From: an uncultured Ilyobacter sp.
Lineage (GTDB): Bacteria > Fusobacteriota > Fusobacteriia > Fusobacteriales > Fusobacteriaceae
Assembly: GCF_963668515.1 (NCBI RefSeq)
Contig: NZ_OY764864.1
Location: forward strand, 1,426,001-1,490,000
Direction: 5' to 3'
DNA: 64,000 nucleotides
Shown: in pieces, positions 46,659 through 55,349 of the stretch
How positions within the stretch are numbered: the first letter of the stretch is position 1
Layout of the letters: the number at the start of each line of letters is the position of its first letter
The notes under the pieces: model-generated
The model's database searches: none
What the model was told of the DNA's origin: nothing
What the model saw: only the letters and a program-made list of their open reading frames with translations
Position numbers and translations under genes: made by a program

Positions 46659-47674
46659 TCCAACCCCTCCACGCCGAACTGCTCGGTCATCTCTTCACCC
46701 ATGCGCTGCATGCGGCTGGAATAGAAGCGGTCGGCGGCGGGAATCCGCACGATGATGCTGTACCGATCGGGATGGTACTGGCCGTCGCCCAGTTGGTATT
46801 CCGGCTCTTCAATCGGGTATTCCTCAAGATCGCGGTTGTCGAGCTCGTCCGACGTGGCGGATTCAAAACCGACCGTGATCTGCACCAACTGCGGCAACGA
46901 GTTTCCCTCGGTCACGTTCCAAGAGGCGGCCCACTCCACGCCGTCGAAGTAACGAAATTCGAGATAGCCCAGTTCGTGCGACCAGATATCGTTGCGAACG
47001 TCTAACGGTTCGTCGAGCTCGACCGTGAACTGATTGAGCGTGCGCTTCTCGGTGCGCACAATGCCGCCGATGATCGGCTCGCCGTCGTCGTCCTGTTCTT
47101 CCGGATTGACCCACAGCCAATAGCTGACCTGCGTCAGGTCGTGCTGCGCCGGCGGTTGATCGGCCGTGTCCTCCCAGAAGTCGTATTGATGATCGCTCGG
47201 CAGGCGCGCGGTGAGGAACGTGATGTTGCGCCGGTCACCAATCAGGAGCGGTACGGTTCCGCTGTCGCTGCCCGTCGAGCCGCCGGTAAGCCCTTCGAGA
47301 CCCTCCAGGCCTTCGAGCCCGGCTTCCGCAAGTGCGTCCAGGACTTCGTTGCTTTCCGTGTCGACGTATTCTTCTGCGTAGCCGCCGCCCACAAGTTCGC
47401 CTTCGAGCAACTGTTCTTCGATAAGCGGCTGCTCGATCGGGAAGCCCAGATCCTCGGCTCCGACGCAAGCGCGCAGTTCGTTGGCGATCTGGTCGAGCAC
47501 CAGGCGGGCAATCTGGATGCGGTCGGCCTGTGCCGCCGCCGTATCGCGCACCTGAATCACTTGCCAGAAGAACGTGAACATCGAACCCATCAACATCGTG
47601 ATCAGCACGATCGCTATGATCACTTCCAGCAGCGTCAAAGCGCGGCAAACTCGGGGCGATCGACATGCATTCAT
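46655..47674 (-). CDS. type II secretion minor pseudopilin, GspJ-like
   Basis: 339 aa. The prepilin signature CRA|LTLLEVIIAIVLI has Glu at position 5 of the mature form and Ala, not Gly, at -1. After the N-terminal helix comes a large beta-rich domain, as in GspJ. A low-complexity acidic/Gly stretch (EGLEGLEGLTGGSTGSDSG) interrupts the middle. The ATG at 47674 follows GGAGG by 8 nt and overlaps the gspI stop by one nt (TGATG). Assigned J rather than I by length and order in the operon. Confidence 0.8.
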   Translation of the reverse strand: MNACRSPRVCRALTLLEVIIAIVLITMLMGSMFTFFWQVIQVRDTAAAQADRIQIARLVLDQIANELRACVGAEDLGFPIEQPLIEEQLLEGELVGGGYAEEYVDTESNEVLDALAEAGLEGLEGLEGLTGGSTGSDSGTVPLLIGDRRNITFLTARLPSDHQYDFWEDTADQPPAQHDLTQVSYWLWVNPEEQDDDGEPIIGGIVRTEKRTLNQFTVELDEPLDVRNDIWSHELGYLEFRYFDGVEWAASWNVTEGNSLPQLVQITVGFESATSDELDNRDLEEYPIEEPEYQLGDGQYHPDRYSIIVRIPAADRFYSSRMQRMGEEMTEQFGVEGLE

Positions 47675-48609
47675 CAACGCGACCTCCAGTCCTTGTTCGC
47701 CTCGTCACGCTGCTGGTCGAGATCGCCGATCCCCTGCCCGCCGTTGTTGCCGCGATTGCCGCCACCGCCGGCCTGGTTAATCGTGTTGATCAGGCCGTTG
47801 AGTTCCTCGTCTGAGATTTGTCCCTGCAACTGTGAGCGGATCAATTCGACCAGCGGGTTGTCGGCCGAGAGCCCGCCGCTGCCGCCGAGCAGGTCTTCAA
47901 GCTGATTCGGCGACACGCCGCCGCCTTGCAGCAGCTCGCTGAGCCCGCTGGCGTCCGAACCGGTGATACCCGACAAAGCCCCGGTCTGCTGCATCATGCC
48001 CATGACCATGGGCAGCATGCTGAACAGGTCTTCGGGATTCAGATATTGCACCAGCTTGGTGAAATCGATCTCACCGCTTTCGGTCAGCACTTCCGGCGGC
48101 AGGTTCGCCAATAGTCCCTCGGCGTCTTCGCTGGTCATGCCGAAATCGCGCACCAGATCGATCGTGGCGGGCACGGCCTTGATCATGTGCAGCTCGCGCA
48201 CCACGCGCGCGGACTCGACCGTCTCGTTATCCAGGCTGTTGGGAGCGTGCAGAATCTGAAGCGTGACGAAATTGAAGGGTTCGTCCTGAAACTGGTCTTC
48301 CGGTTCATCGGCGTAGGCCCGCCAGAACCAACCCGGGTTCTCCTCGCCGAAGTCGCCGTCCACTTCGCGCTGCATCACGAAACGCGTGATGGTGTTCGGG
48401 TCGAGTTCGAGCAGGGCCATCATGCGATCGGCCATTTGCGAAGCGCGCGTTTGCTCTTCGGCCTCCATTACCATATTGATTCCGGCGACCATCTGCGCGC
48501 CGATGAAGCCCATCGACGTAACCATCACGGTCAGGGCGACGACGACTTCGAGCAGCAGTGCGGCGTGGCGTACTGGCGGGTGGCAGACGCGCGTGTGCGT
48601 GTTGCTCAT
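47674..48609 (-). CDS. type II secretion minor pseudopilin, GspI-like
   Basis: 311 aa. The leader ends RHA and the mature protein begins ALLLEVVVALTVMV, with Glu5. The C-terminal half is unusual for GspI: long, Gln/Gly/Asn-rich (SQLQGQISDEELNGLIN, AGGGGNRGNNGG) and not beta-rich. The ATG at 48609 has GGAGG 8 nt upstream and overlaps the gspH stop by ATGA. The position between H and J supports the I call; the extra tail may be a planctomycete addition. Confidence 0.7.
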   Translation of the reverse strand: MSNTHTRVCHPPVRHAALLLEVVVALTVMVTSMGFIGAQMVAGINMVMEAEEQTRASQMADRMMALLELDPNTITRFVMQREVDGDFGEENPGWFWRAYADEPEDQFQDEPFNFVTLQILHAPNSLDNETVESARVVRELHMIKAVPATIDLVRDFGMTSEDAEGLLANLPPEVLTESGEIDFTKLVQYLNPEDLFSMLPMVMGMMQQTGALSGITGSDASGLSELLQGGGVSPNQLEDLLGGSGGLSADNPLVELIRSQLQGQISDEELNGLINTINQAGGGGNRGNNGGQGIGDLDQQRDEANKDWRSR

Positions 48610-49280
48610 GATTCCGGCCTCCACTCTTCGAGTTCCTCGGCGTCTTCCTCGAAGATCAGATCGTCATCGATCTCGATCGCATCCGGGCGTTCTGCGCCGC
48701 CATCCTCGATACGATCGACCGGTTCCATGATTACCCGTCCCAAGCGCCCATCCAGCGTCAGTTCCAGTCCGCGACCGAGCGCGTCGCGCAATGTCCAGCG
48801 CAGCGAACCGCAGCGGCCATCGGGACGAAAGTCGAGCACGTAATCCATATCGAGTTCGGTTACGAGATACGGCTCTTCCTCGTCGTATTCCTCGAACTCG
48901 ATCAAATCATCCTCGACGTCGATTGGAGCCGGACCGTCGGGCAGTGGCAGGAGTGACTCGACCCAGACTTCATCGAGCACGAACTTCATGTCGCACCACG
49001 GCTCGCGAAACCGCAAATATTGGTTCGGAGCCAAAATCGGATCGCGTTGGCGGGTGAGCAGGATCGTGCCGTCCTGCCGAAACACAATTCGGTAGGTGCG
49101 CGATTCATTCATCGCGCGCGCCCGGCACATCTGCACCAGCGAACTCATGCGGCGGGCAGACTCGTCAAGCTGTTCCGCCCGTTGCGCACCGTAGAAATTG
49201 GGCCATACAATCGCCGCCACTACGCCCATCAGCGCAATAACGATGATCACTTCGAGCAGTGTAAAACCGCGTCGGCCCAT
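48606..49280 (-). CDS. type II secretion minor pseudopilin, GspH-like
   Basis: 224 aa. A canonical type III signal, GRRG|FTLLEVIIVIALMG, with Gly at -1 and Glu5, is followed by a GspH-like beta domain (RTYRIVFRQDGTILLTRQR) and an acidic C-terminal tail (DDDLIFEEDAEELEEW). GGAG lies 7 nt before the ATG. It stands 131 nt downstream of gspG. Confidence 0.85.
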   Translation of the reverse strand: MGRRGFTLLEVIIVIALMGVVAAIVWPNFYGAQRAEQLDESARRMSSLVQMCRARAMNESRTYRIVFRQDGTILLTRQRDPILAPNQYLRFREPWCDMKFVLDEVWVESLLPLPDGPAPIDVEDDLIEFEEYDEEEPYLVTELDMDYVLDFRPDGRCGSLRWTLRDALGRGLELTLDGRLGRVIMEPVDRIEDGGAERPDAIEIDDDLIFEEDAEELEEWRPES

Positions 49281-49338
49281 CTATGTGCTCCGCCCAATCT
49301 TCCTGCCGTCCGCTGTGAAGGCATCCATTCACAACACG

Positions 49339-49376
49339 GACGCTCGACCCGAGCCCTGGGGCACCGGTCGAACGTC
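49339..49376 (-). other. imperfect hairpin between gspG and gspH
   Basis: GACGCTCGACC (49339-49349) pairs with GGTCGAACGTC (49366-49376) with one mismatch and a 16-nt loop, in the 131-nt gap between gspG and gspH. There is no U-run. It may protect the gspFG part of the message so that the major pseudopilin is made in excess, but this is inference. Confidence 0.35.
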
Positions 49377-49411
49377 CCTGTCGATTCCCCAGAGTCTCGT
49401 TATGACGACGG

Positions 49412-49861
49412 CTAGGATTTTTCCCAATTCGTGATGTCGTCGTCGTCGCCTTCCTGGCCATTCGGCCCGGCGCTCGAGAGATCGTAGGTCTCTTCGTTGT
49501 ACTCGCCCGGCGACTCATAGATGAACGGGTTGTTCCACGGATCGGCGAGCTTCGTGCCCTGCTTCAGATACGGGCCACGCCACAGCTCGGCTTCCTCATC
49601 ATCATCCGGCTTCTCGACCAACGCAGTGAGCCCCTCATCCGAGGTCGGATAGTGGCCCATGTGCAAGCGGTACAGGTCGAGCGCGCCGTTGAAGCCGCTC
49701 GTGATCGTGGACTGGGCCGTGTCGATCCTGGCACCTTCCAACGTGCCGAATAGATTCGGCACCACCAGAGCTGCCAAGATGCCGATGATGACCACGACCA
49801 TCAGAACTTCCAGCAGGGTGAAGGCCCGACGGCGTGCTACTCTTTGTCCATTGCGTTTCAT
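49412..49861 (-). CDS. gspG: type II secretion major pseudopilin GspG
   Basis: 149 aa. The leader MKRNGQRVARRRA is followed by FTLLEVLMVVVIIGILAALV, with Glu5 and the typical long N-helix. The C-terminal domain keeps the GspG hallmarks WRGPYLKQGT and DPWNNPFIYESPGEYN, including acidic residues for calcium (SAGPNGQEGDDDD). It is the main subunit of the pseudopilus. The ATG at 49861 was chosen because GGGAG lies 7 nt upstream and it yields a normal leader; an earlier in-frame ATG overlaps gspF by ATGA but adds 19 residues. Cleavage would be after Ala rather than the usual Gly. Confidence 0.95.
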   Translation of the reverse strand: MKRNGQRVARRRAFTLLEVLMVVVIIGILAALVVPNLFGTLEGARIDTAQSTITSGFNGALDLYRLHMGHYPTSDEGLTALVEKPDDDEEAELWRGPYLKQGTKLADPWNNPFIYESPGEYNEETYDLSSAGPNGQEGDDDDITNWEKS

Positions 49862-49914
49862 GTTCAAACTCCCAAAACCCGATTGTGCAAATTCCTCATT
49901 GACTCGAGTGCGCG

Positions 49915-51120
49915 TCATCGCAACCCCGTGGTCGCCATCTGCAAGATAGGCACCAGCAGTGCGATCGCGATAAACAGCAACATTGCTCCCATGAAGAGGA
50001 GCATCAGCGGCTCCAGCAGCCGCACAAACATATCAAGCTGACGCGCGGTCCGCATCTCCTGCGTATCCGCAATTTCGACCAGTACGCGGTCGAGCGTATT
50101 ACTTTCCTCCGCCACTGCGATCATGTCCAACATTGCCGGCGGAAACACTTTGCTCTTGGCCAGCGGCGGCGTGAGCGACTCCCCCTGTCCCACACTACTC
50201 GCGGCTTTTTCGATCGCATCCGACAGAATCTGGTTGCCGGCAGAATCCTTCGCGATCCGCAGCGCGTGCAGGATCTGAATGCCGTTGGCCAACAGCGTAC
50301 CGAAGATGCGGCAAAAGCGGCACAACGCCACCATCGTGTAGATCGGTCCAATTCCCCACATCCGCAGTTGCATGTGGGCCCAGAAGCCCTTACCGACCTG
50401 CGTCTGGAAGAAGCTCACAATCGCGATAATCAAGACCAGCAGAACGCCGCCGACTTCCATGTAGTGCAGCGACAATATATCGCTCAAGGCGAACACGATC
50501 TTGGTCGGCAACGGCAGATCCTGCTCACTCAACAGGTCGCGAATACGCGGCACGACAAAGCTCATCACGAAGATAATCGCCCCCAGGCCAACGGTGGCCA
50601 AAATGCAGGGATAGATCATCGCGCCGACGAACTTGGACTTCAGGTCGTCCTGGCGGCGAATGAAATCGGAAACACGTGCCAATACTTCTTCGAGAAAGCC
50701 ACCTTTTTCACCAGCACGAATCATCGATACGTGCAACGGACTGAAAGCGTGCGGATGATGGTCCATCGCGTCGGCCAGCGTATCGCCACCAGCCACATCG
50801 TCATGCACTTCGCGCAGCACGCGCGACAGCGCCGGGGCGGCCGCCTGCTCGCTGAGCACCTTCAGCGCCCGCAGAACCGGCACGCCGGCCCGCAGCAGGT
50901 CGGCCAGCTGCTCATAAAAGACGCTGACCTTAGCCCCGCTGATCTTCCGCGCGCCGCCGGTCAGAAACGATTTCTCGCTCGTTTTGACCTCGGCCACCTC
51001 AACTGGCAGCAGGGTGCGCTCATCGAGCATGCGTGCGGCGGCGGCCGGTGTGTCGGCCACCAATGTGCCCGTCACCTCGGCTCCGCCTGCGTCGCGTGCT
51101 CGATAATTAAAGGTCGGCAT
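49915..51120 (-). CDS. gspF: type II secretion inner-membrane platform protein GspF
   Basis: 401 aa, the usual length. The N-terminal YRARDAGGAEVTGTLVAD segment is typical; two repeated GspF domains follow (SVFYEQLADLLRAGVPVLRA; VALCRFCRIFGTLLANGIQI), with three membrane helices in the standard places (about 170-195, 220-240, 370-395). GspF is the inner-membrane rotor or platform contacted by the ATPase GspE. No gspE is found in the window. It is the first gene of the operon, preceded by a TATACT (51188-51183) on its strand. Confidence 0.95.
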   Translation of the reverse strand: MPTFNYRARDAGGAEVTGTLVADTPAAAARMLDERTLLPVEVAEVKTSEKSFLTGGARKISGAKVSVFYEQLADLLRAGVPVLRALKVLSEQAAAPALSRVLREVHDDVAGGDTLADAMDHHPHAFSPLHVSMIRAGEKGGFLEEVLARVSDFIRRQDDLKSKFVGAMIYPCILATVGLGAIIFVMSFVVPRIRDLLSEQDLPLPTKIVFALSDILSLHYMEVGGVLLVLIIAIVSFFQTQVGKGFWAHMQLRMWGIGPIYTMVALCRFCRIFGTLLANGIQILHALRIAKDSAGNQILSDAIEKAASSVGQGESLTPPLAKSKVFPPAMLDMIAVAEESNTLDRVLVEIADTQEMRTARQLDMFVRLLEPLMLLFMGAMLLFIAIALLVPILQMATTGLR

Positions 51121-51429
51121 CCTTTAGAACTCTCGTCACTCGGGACGGCCACAGCCGCTGCCCGGCGTCTAAGTGTGCTGACAGTATATACATGTTGGCT
51201 GGCGACGGGATGCATCCGGCAACCCGCTTCCGAACCGGTCCCGCGGCACCTCCTGTGCCTCGCCTCCCGACCGACCGGCCCCGCCTCGACAGATCGGGGC
51301 CCGCCACAAGCTTGTGATTCCACGTAACTTGGCTAAATTATGCCATGCAGGCAGGATCCTGGAAAGTGACCTTTATCGGCAATTGACGCCCCTCGGCCCA
51401 AACGGCGACTCTGACGCAATCGGGAAACC
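51121..51429. other. divergent intergenic region between gspF and the helicase gene
   Basis: No gene is seen. On the minus strand TATACT (51188-51183) lies about 60 nt before gspF, a candidate -10 without a good -35. On the plus strand TTGTGA (51312-51317), a 16-nt spacer and TAAATT (51334-51339) could serve the helicase gene. Both are weak predictions. Confidence 0.35.
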
Positions 51430-52818
51430 ATGAGTAACACGACCGAAACCGCGCACTCTAACGCCGGCGAGTCCTTTGGACCGCTCGGCCTCACCCCCCC
51501 TCTCACCGACGCCCTGGACCGGCTGGACCTCGACGCACCGACCGATATTCAGAAGGCACTGATCCCAGCCATACTTGACGGCAAGGACTGCCTGGCCTGC
51601 GCCACCACCGGTGTCGGCAAAACGAACGTCTACCTCCTGCCCATCTTGCAGCGCACGCAATCCAGCACCGGGCTACATGCTCTGATTATTCAGCCCACCC
51701 GTTCACTGGCCATGCGGCTGCAACGCAATATTCGGCGATTCGCACCCGAATGCGAACCGGAAATTGCTTTGGCGCTCGGCGGGCGTGATTCGCGTGGGCA
51801 CGACAACCCATTCGATAACGACCCGGACCTGATCATTGCTACGCCGCGCGGGGCGGCCGACCTGGTGCGGCTGGACGGCTTCGACTGGACCGAGCTCCCG
51901 CTGCTGGTGATCGACGAATTCGACGCGATTATCGACGATCGCGGCGCGCGGCACCTGGAGCGGGTCGACGAAGCCATGGGCGAAGACACGCAGACCATTC
52001 TGATCACTGGTCACTTTGAAGGCGACCTGCGTGAACAGGCCGAAGAATATCTCTGCGAGCCGGTCGAGTTCGAGGCCGAACCGCCGCCGCCGCGAGCGCT
52101 CTCCGCACAACAGACATATATAAAGGCGGAGGCGAAGTTCGACACCCTGCTGGCGTGGTGCAAGCGGGAGACGCCCAAGCTGGCGCTGCTCTTCACGACG
52201 GACGAAGAGCGCGGCCGTGAACTGGTCGGCCAGCTTAGCCGAGCCCGCATCAGTTGCCGCTGGGAAACCGACCGCCGGCAACGTGGTCCGCGCGGCGATC
52301 GCGGCGGCCGCAAGCCGCGTCAACAGGCTGAGTTAATCATCGCCGCCGATCCGGCATCGTCGCGTCTCTCGACGATTCCGGCCACGCATCTGGTGCATTA
52401 CGACCTACCCGAAGACGTGGACACGTATATGCACCGGCTGGAGACGGCGGCCCGGCTGCGCAAGAACGGTTGCGCGGTGGCCTTGGTCGAGCCGGACGAG
52501 ATGAAGATGCTGCCGGAAATCGAAGAACGTACCGGCGTGAAGCTCACCGAGATTACGATCGATCTTGACGCGGCCCCGCCGCCGCGTGCGAACCAGCAGA
52601 GTTCGTCGCGGCGTGAGAGTGAAAAGTCGCCAACTCCAGCCCCGGCCCCCGCTCCCGCTCCGCGCAAGGCGCCGACGGAAGATCGGCGCGGGCGGCTGAA
52701 CCAACTGCTGTATCCCAACGCCGAACTCGAAGCCCGCGGCGTCAAGCCGCCCCGGCGGACGCTCGGGGCGCGCTTCTGCGCGGCCCGGCGTAACAAGCCG
52801 CTGCGCCGGCCAAACTAG
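51430..52818 (+). CDS. DEAD/DEAH-box RNA-helicase-like protein with degenerate motifs
   Basis: 462 aa. The N-terminal half matches DEAD-box proteins: Q-motif region (FGPLGLTPPLTDALDRLDLD, then APTDIQKALIPAILDGKD), motif I ATTGVGKTN (58-66), motif Ia PTRSLA, motif II DEFD (162-165), and an ITGH where SAT is usual. The C-terminal RecA domain is much altered: motif V reads AADPASSRLST, and motif VI reads HRLETAARLRKNG instead of HRxGRxGR, so the arginine fingers are mostly lost. A basic, disordered tail (residues about 380-462, Pro/Arg-rich) follows. GGGAA lies just before the ATG. ATP-driven unwinding is doubtful; RNA binding is plausible. Confidence 0.82.
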   Translation: MSNTTETAHSNAGESFGPLGLTPPLTDALDRLDLDAPTDIQKALIPAILDGKDCLACATTGVGKTNVYLLPILQRTQSSTGLHALIIQPTRSLAMRLQRNIRRFAPECEPEIALALGGRDSRGHDNPFDNDPDLIIATPRGAADLVRLDGFDWTELPLLVIDEFDAIIDDRGARHLERVDEAMGEDTQTILITGHFEGDLREQAEEYLCEPVEFEAEPPPPRALSAQQTYIKAEAKFDTLLAWCKRETPKLALLFTTDEERGRELVGQLSRARISCRWETDRRQRGPRGDRGGRKPRQQAELIIAADPASSRLSTIPATHLVHYDLPEDVDTYMHRLETAARLRKNGCAVALVEPDEMKMLPEIEERTGVKLTEITIDLDAAPPPRANQQSSSRRESEKSPTPAPAPAPAPRKAPTEDRRGRLNQLLYPNAELEARGVKPPRRTLGARFCAARRNKPLRRPN

Positions 52819-52846
52819 ATGCACCATCAGAGATGCCAATGCCGCT

Positions 52847-52875
52847 GTGTGCCACTGCTTGAAGCAGTGGCACAC
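52847..52875. repeat. dispersed palindromic repeat, copy 2 (short form)
   Basis: A perfect 14-bp palindrome around a single G: GTGTGCCACTGCTT and AAGCAGTGGCACAC. It lies between the convergent helicase (stop at 52818) and DUF6941-like (stop at 52886) genes. It is the outer part of the family seen at 24805 and 56178 without the central loop. Confidence 0.85.
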
Positions 52876-52885
52876 GCGAGCGCAG

Positions 52886-53377
52886 CTATTCCGTTTCGTC
52901 CGGCGGAATATCCGGGGCGGGCGGATTGACGGGGCTGGATGGACGCCCACCCTCCGCACCCGGCGGTTTGCGTTGCTGGCCAATCAGCACATGAAACCGC
53001 CGCCGCCCAAGCAGTTCCCCGCCACTGACCAGTTCAAAGGCGTATTGCCCGACCTCAGCAATCGGCACGCCCTGCATCGCGAAGAGCAGATCCACCATCG
53101 CCAGCGGATCGGGCGCATCGACGTGGCCGTTGGTCTGCATCAGGATAGTATTGTCACTGTCGCGTATCAGTCGCACTTGCAGCGGCGTTTTGCCGGTAAT
53201 TTCCGTCAACGTGGCCATGATCGCCAACTGGTGAATCCGCGTCGGCACCTTGGGCACCACGACCGTATTGAACAGCCCGATCGCGCTTTTCTTGTTGGTC
53301 AGCTTATCGTCGATCACCTGATCACAGACCAGCAGCGAAACCACGGACGGCGTTGCGATGGATGGATGCCCGCTCAT
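52886..53377 (-). CDS. DUF6941-like conserved protein
   Basis: 163 aa, soluble. The start CDQVIDDKLTNKKSAIGLFN and later AFELVSGGELLGRRRFHV match my recollection of the DUF6941 family of unknown function. The C-terminus is Pro-rich (PSSPVNPPAPDIPPDET). GAGGG lies 7 nt before the ATG. No neighbour hints at a role; the gene converges on the helicase gene. Confidence 0.65.
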   Translation of the reverse strand: MSGHPSIATPSVVSLLVCDQVIDDKLTNKKSAIGLFNTVVVPKVPTRIHQLAIMATLTEITGKTPLQVRLIRDSDNTILMQTNGHVDAPDPLAMVDLLFAMQGVPIAEVGQYAFELVSGGELLGRRRFHVLIGQQRKPPGAEGGRPSSPVNPPAPDIPPDETE

Positions 53378-53531
53378 ATGAACCCTCGTTGGACCGGCTG
53401 CGTATGATAATCTATCGCTCGCCAGACGGCGCGGGCCGATTCGGGCTGCGGACGAGATTACGACGGGATTGCTTCACGAATAGAGTCGTATCTGTATCAT
53501 GCGCCACATGTGCCGTGAGATTGACAGGACA

Positions 53532-55349
53532 ATGTGTTCCCCGGTTCGACGCAGCCATTGCGTACCGGTGCTTTGCGCGCTGCTGGTCGGTTTGCCGGCG
53601 GTGCTCGCTCAACCATCGGTCGACATAACGCTCAACACGCGGCAGCCATACGTCGGCGAACCCCTAGTTCTCACGCTCAGCGTTGACTTTTCGAAGGGCG
53701 TGGGCGAGCCCCAGATTCCAGACATCGCCGATTGTGGTGTGAAAGTCGGGCGCGCCAACACCAGCACATTCTATTCGTCGGTGAACGGCCAGAAGGCGAG
53801 CGTGCGAAGATCGGTCGCATACCCGATCTACATCACGCCGCGCAAGCCCGGGCCGCTGCACATTCCGTCCATAACAATCGAAGCCGATGGCCAGCGTTTC
53901 CGTACGCAGGAACAGGATCTCATCGTCCGCGAAACACCGACGAGCGCCGTCCCTGACGCCAGCAATGCCGACAGCAGTGATCCGACCGCGGACCTGCTGA
54001 TGGTCGAGATCACTTCCGAAAGCCAGCACCTCTACGTCGGGCAACAGGCTGTCTTCACGCTTTCAATCTGGGTGAAACCGCCCCGCATCAACGGACAACT
54101 GCTCGACGAACACTCGATGTTCAGTTGTATTCGGGCCTCGTATGGCCCGTTTGCAAACAGTGAGACGCACGTTCGCCAGGTTCGCCGGCGCGCAGCTTCC
54201 GGCGAAACTGAACTCTACTACGTTTACGAATCCAGCAACAGCGTCACGCTGGACGCACCGGGCCCGCTCATCTTCGACGGCGTGCGCGTGCAGATTCCCA
54301 AGTATCCGCTACGGATTGAGCGACAGTTCTTCGACAATGTGATTACGAAATCACTGCCCGTGCCGCCGCGGCTACCAGTTGTGGACGTGCCCGAAGTGCT
54401 GCCGCTGCCGACCGAGAACCGCCCCCCAAGCTTTGAAGGCGCCATCGGGCAATATCGCCTGACTGCAATGGCGGTCCCGTCGAACGTACGCGTCGGCGAT
54501 CCGATTCAGTTCGTGATCGATGTTTACGGCGATCCGCTGGATACACTGCCCGGTCCCGATCTGGCAGCGAATGAAGCACTCAACGCCGACTTTCGCGTGC
54601 CGGTTGAAGAACTCGCCGGAACGATCCATGAATCGCTGGGCGAGCGTTTCAAGCGTTTCACGCAGGTCATTCGCGCCACGCGCGCCGATGTGACCACAAT
54701 CCCGCCAATCGAGTTCTGCTATTTCGATCCCGAGGTCGGCGAGTATGTGGTCGAGAAGACCGACCCGATTCCGATTCTGGTCAGCGCTTCGGACAGCCTC
54801 GATGCGACCGATCTCGATATCGCCATGGATACGCCCCAGGATCCGGCCTCGCAGGTCGCCGTACGTGACGGCCTGCGTGGCAACGTCAGCGACGAGGTGC
54901 AGTTGCTGCAATCGATAGCCCCGGTAACCACGACGCAGATTGTTGCGGTCACGTGTGCCGGACCGCTGGCATTTGCCGCGTTCTGGTGCCTGCTGGCGAT
55001 TTCGCGACGTGGGAACGAGCGTTCTGCCCGCCGCCGGCGTGCGGCACTGAAAACCGCCGAACAGCGGCTGCGCGACGTGGAAACATCCAATCGTCCGTCG
55101 AGCGACATCGAAGCCGCATTGGCGGGCTACCTGGCCGACCGGCTCGACGAGCCACCGCAACGTTTTCGCGGCTCGGCCGGCGTCGAGTATCTAACGGCGC
55201 AGCGCGTATCGCCCGAGTTGGTGCAACGCTACGCCGAAGTGCAGCGTCGCAGCGAAGAAGCCGCGTACGCAGGCACCACCGCTGCGGATGCAACCTTGAC
55301 CAATCTCGCACGGCAATGTTTGCACGATCTGGAGCAGGAGCAACTATGA
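53532..55349 (+). CDS. BatD-like membrane protein
   Basis: 605 aa. Signal peptide (SHCVPVLCALLVGLPAVLAQ), then a tandem of beta-sandwich domains typical of BatD/oxygen-tolerance proteins (LNTRQPYVGEPLVLTLSVDF; GQYRLTAMAVPSNVRVGDPI), one transmembrane helix (TTQIVAVTCAGPLAFAAFWC), and a cytoplasmic helical tail. In Bacteroides-type Bat operons BatD works with the VWA proteins BatA/B, BatE and MoxR; none of BatA, BatB or MoxR lies here. The ATG at 53532 gives a clean signal peptide; earlier in-frame ATGs at 53499 and 53508 are possible and no start has a strong ribosome site. It overlaps the next gene by 4 nt (ATGA). Confidence 0.75.
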   Translation: MCSPVRRSHCVPVLCALLVGLPAVLAQPSVDITLNTRQPYVGEPLVLTLSVDFSKGVGEPQIPDIADCGVKVGRANTSTFYSSVNGQKASVRRSVAYPIYITPRKPGPLHIPSITIEADGQRFRTQEQDLIVRETPTSAVPDASNADSSDPTADLLMVEITSESQHLYVGQQAVFTLSIWVKPPRINGQLLDEHSMFSCIRASYGPFANSETHVRQVRRRAASGETELYYVYESSNSVTLDAPGPLIFDGVRVQIPKYPLRIERQFFDNVITKSLPVPPRLPVVDVPEVLPLPTENRPPSFEGAIGQYRLTAMAVPSNVRVGDPIQFVIDVYGDPLDTLPGPDLAANEALNADFRVPVEELAGTIHESLGERFKRFTQVIRATRADVTTIPPIEFCYFDPEVGEYVVEKTDPIPILVSASDSLDATDLDIAMDTPQDPASQVAVRDGLRGNVSDEVQLLQSIAPVTTTQIVAVTCAGPLAFAAFWCLLAISRRGNERSARRRRAALKTAEQRLRDVETSNRPSSDIEAALAGYLADRLDEPPQRFRGSAGVEYLTAQRVSPELVQRYAEVQRRSEEAAYAGTTAADATLTNLARQCLHDLEQEQL

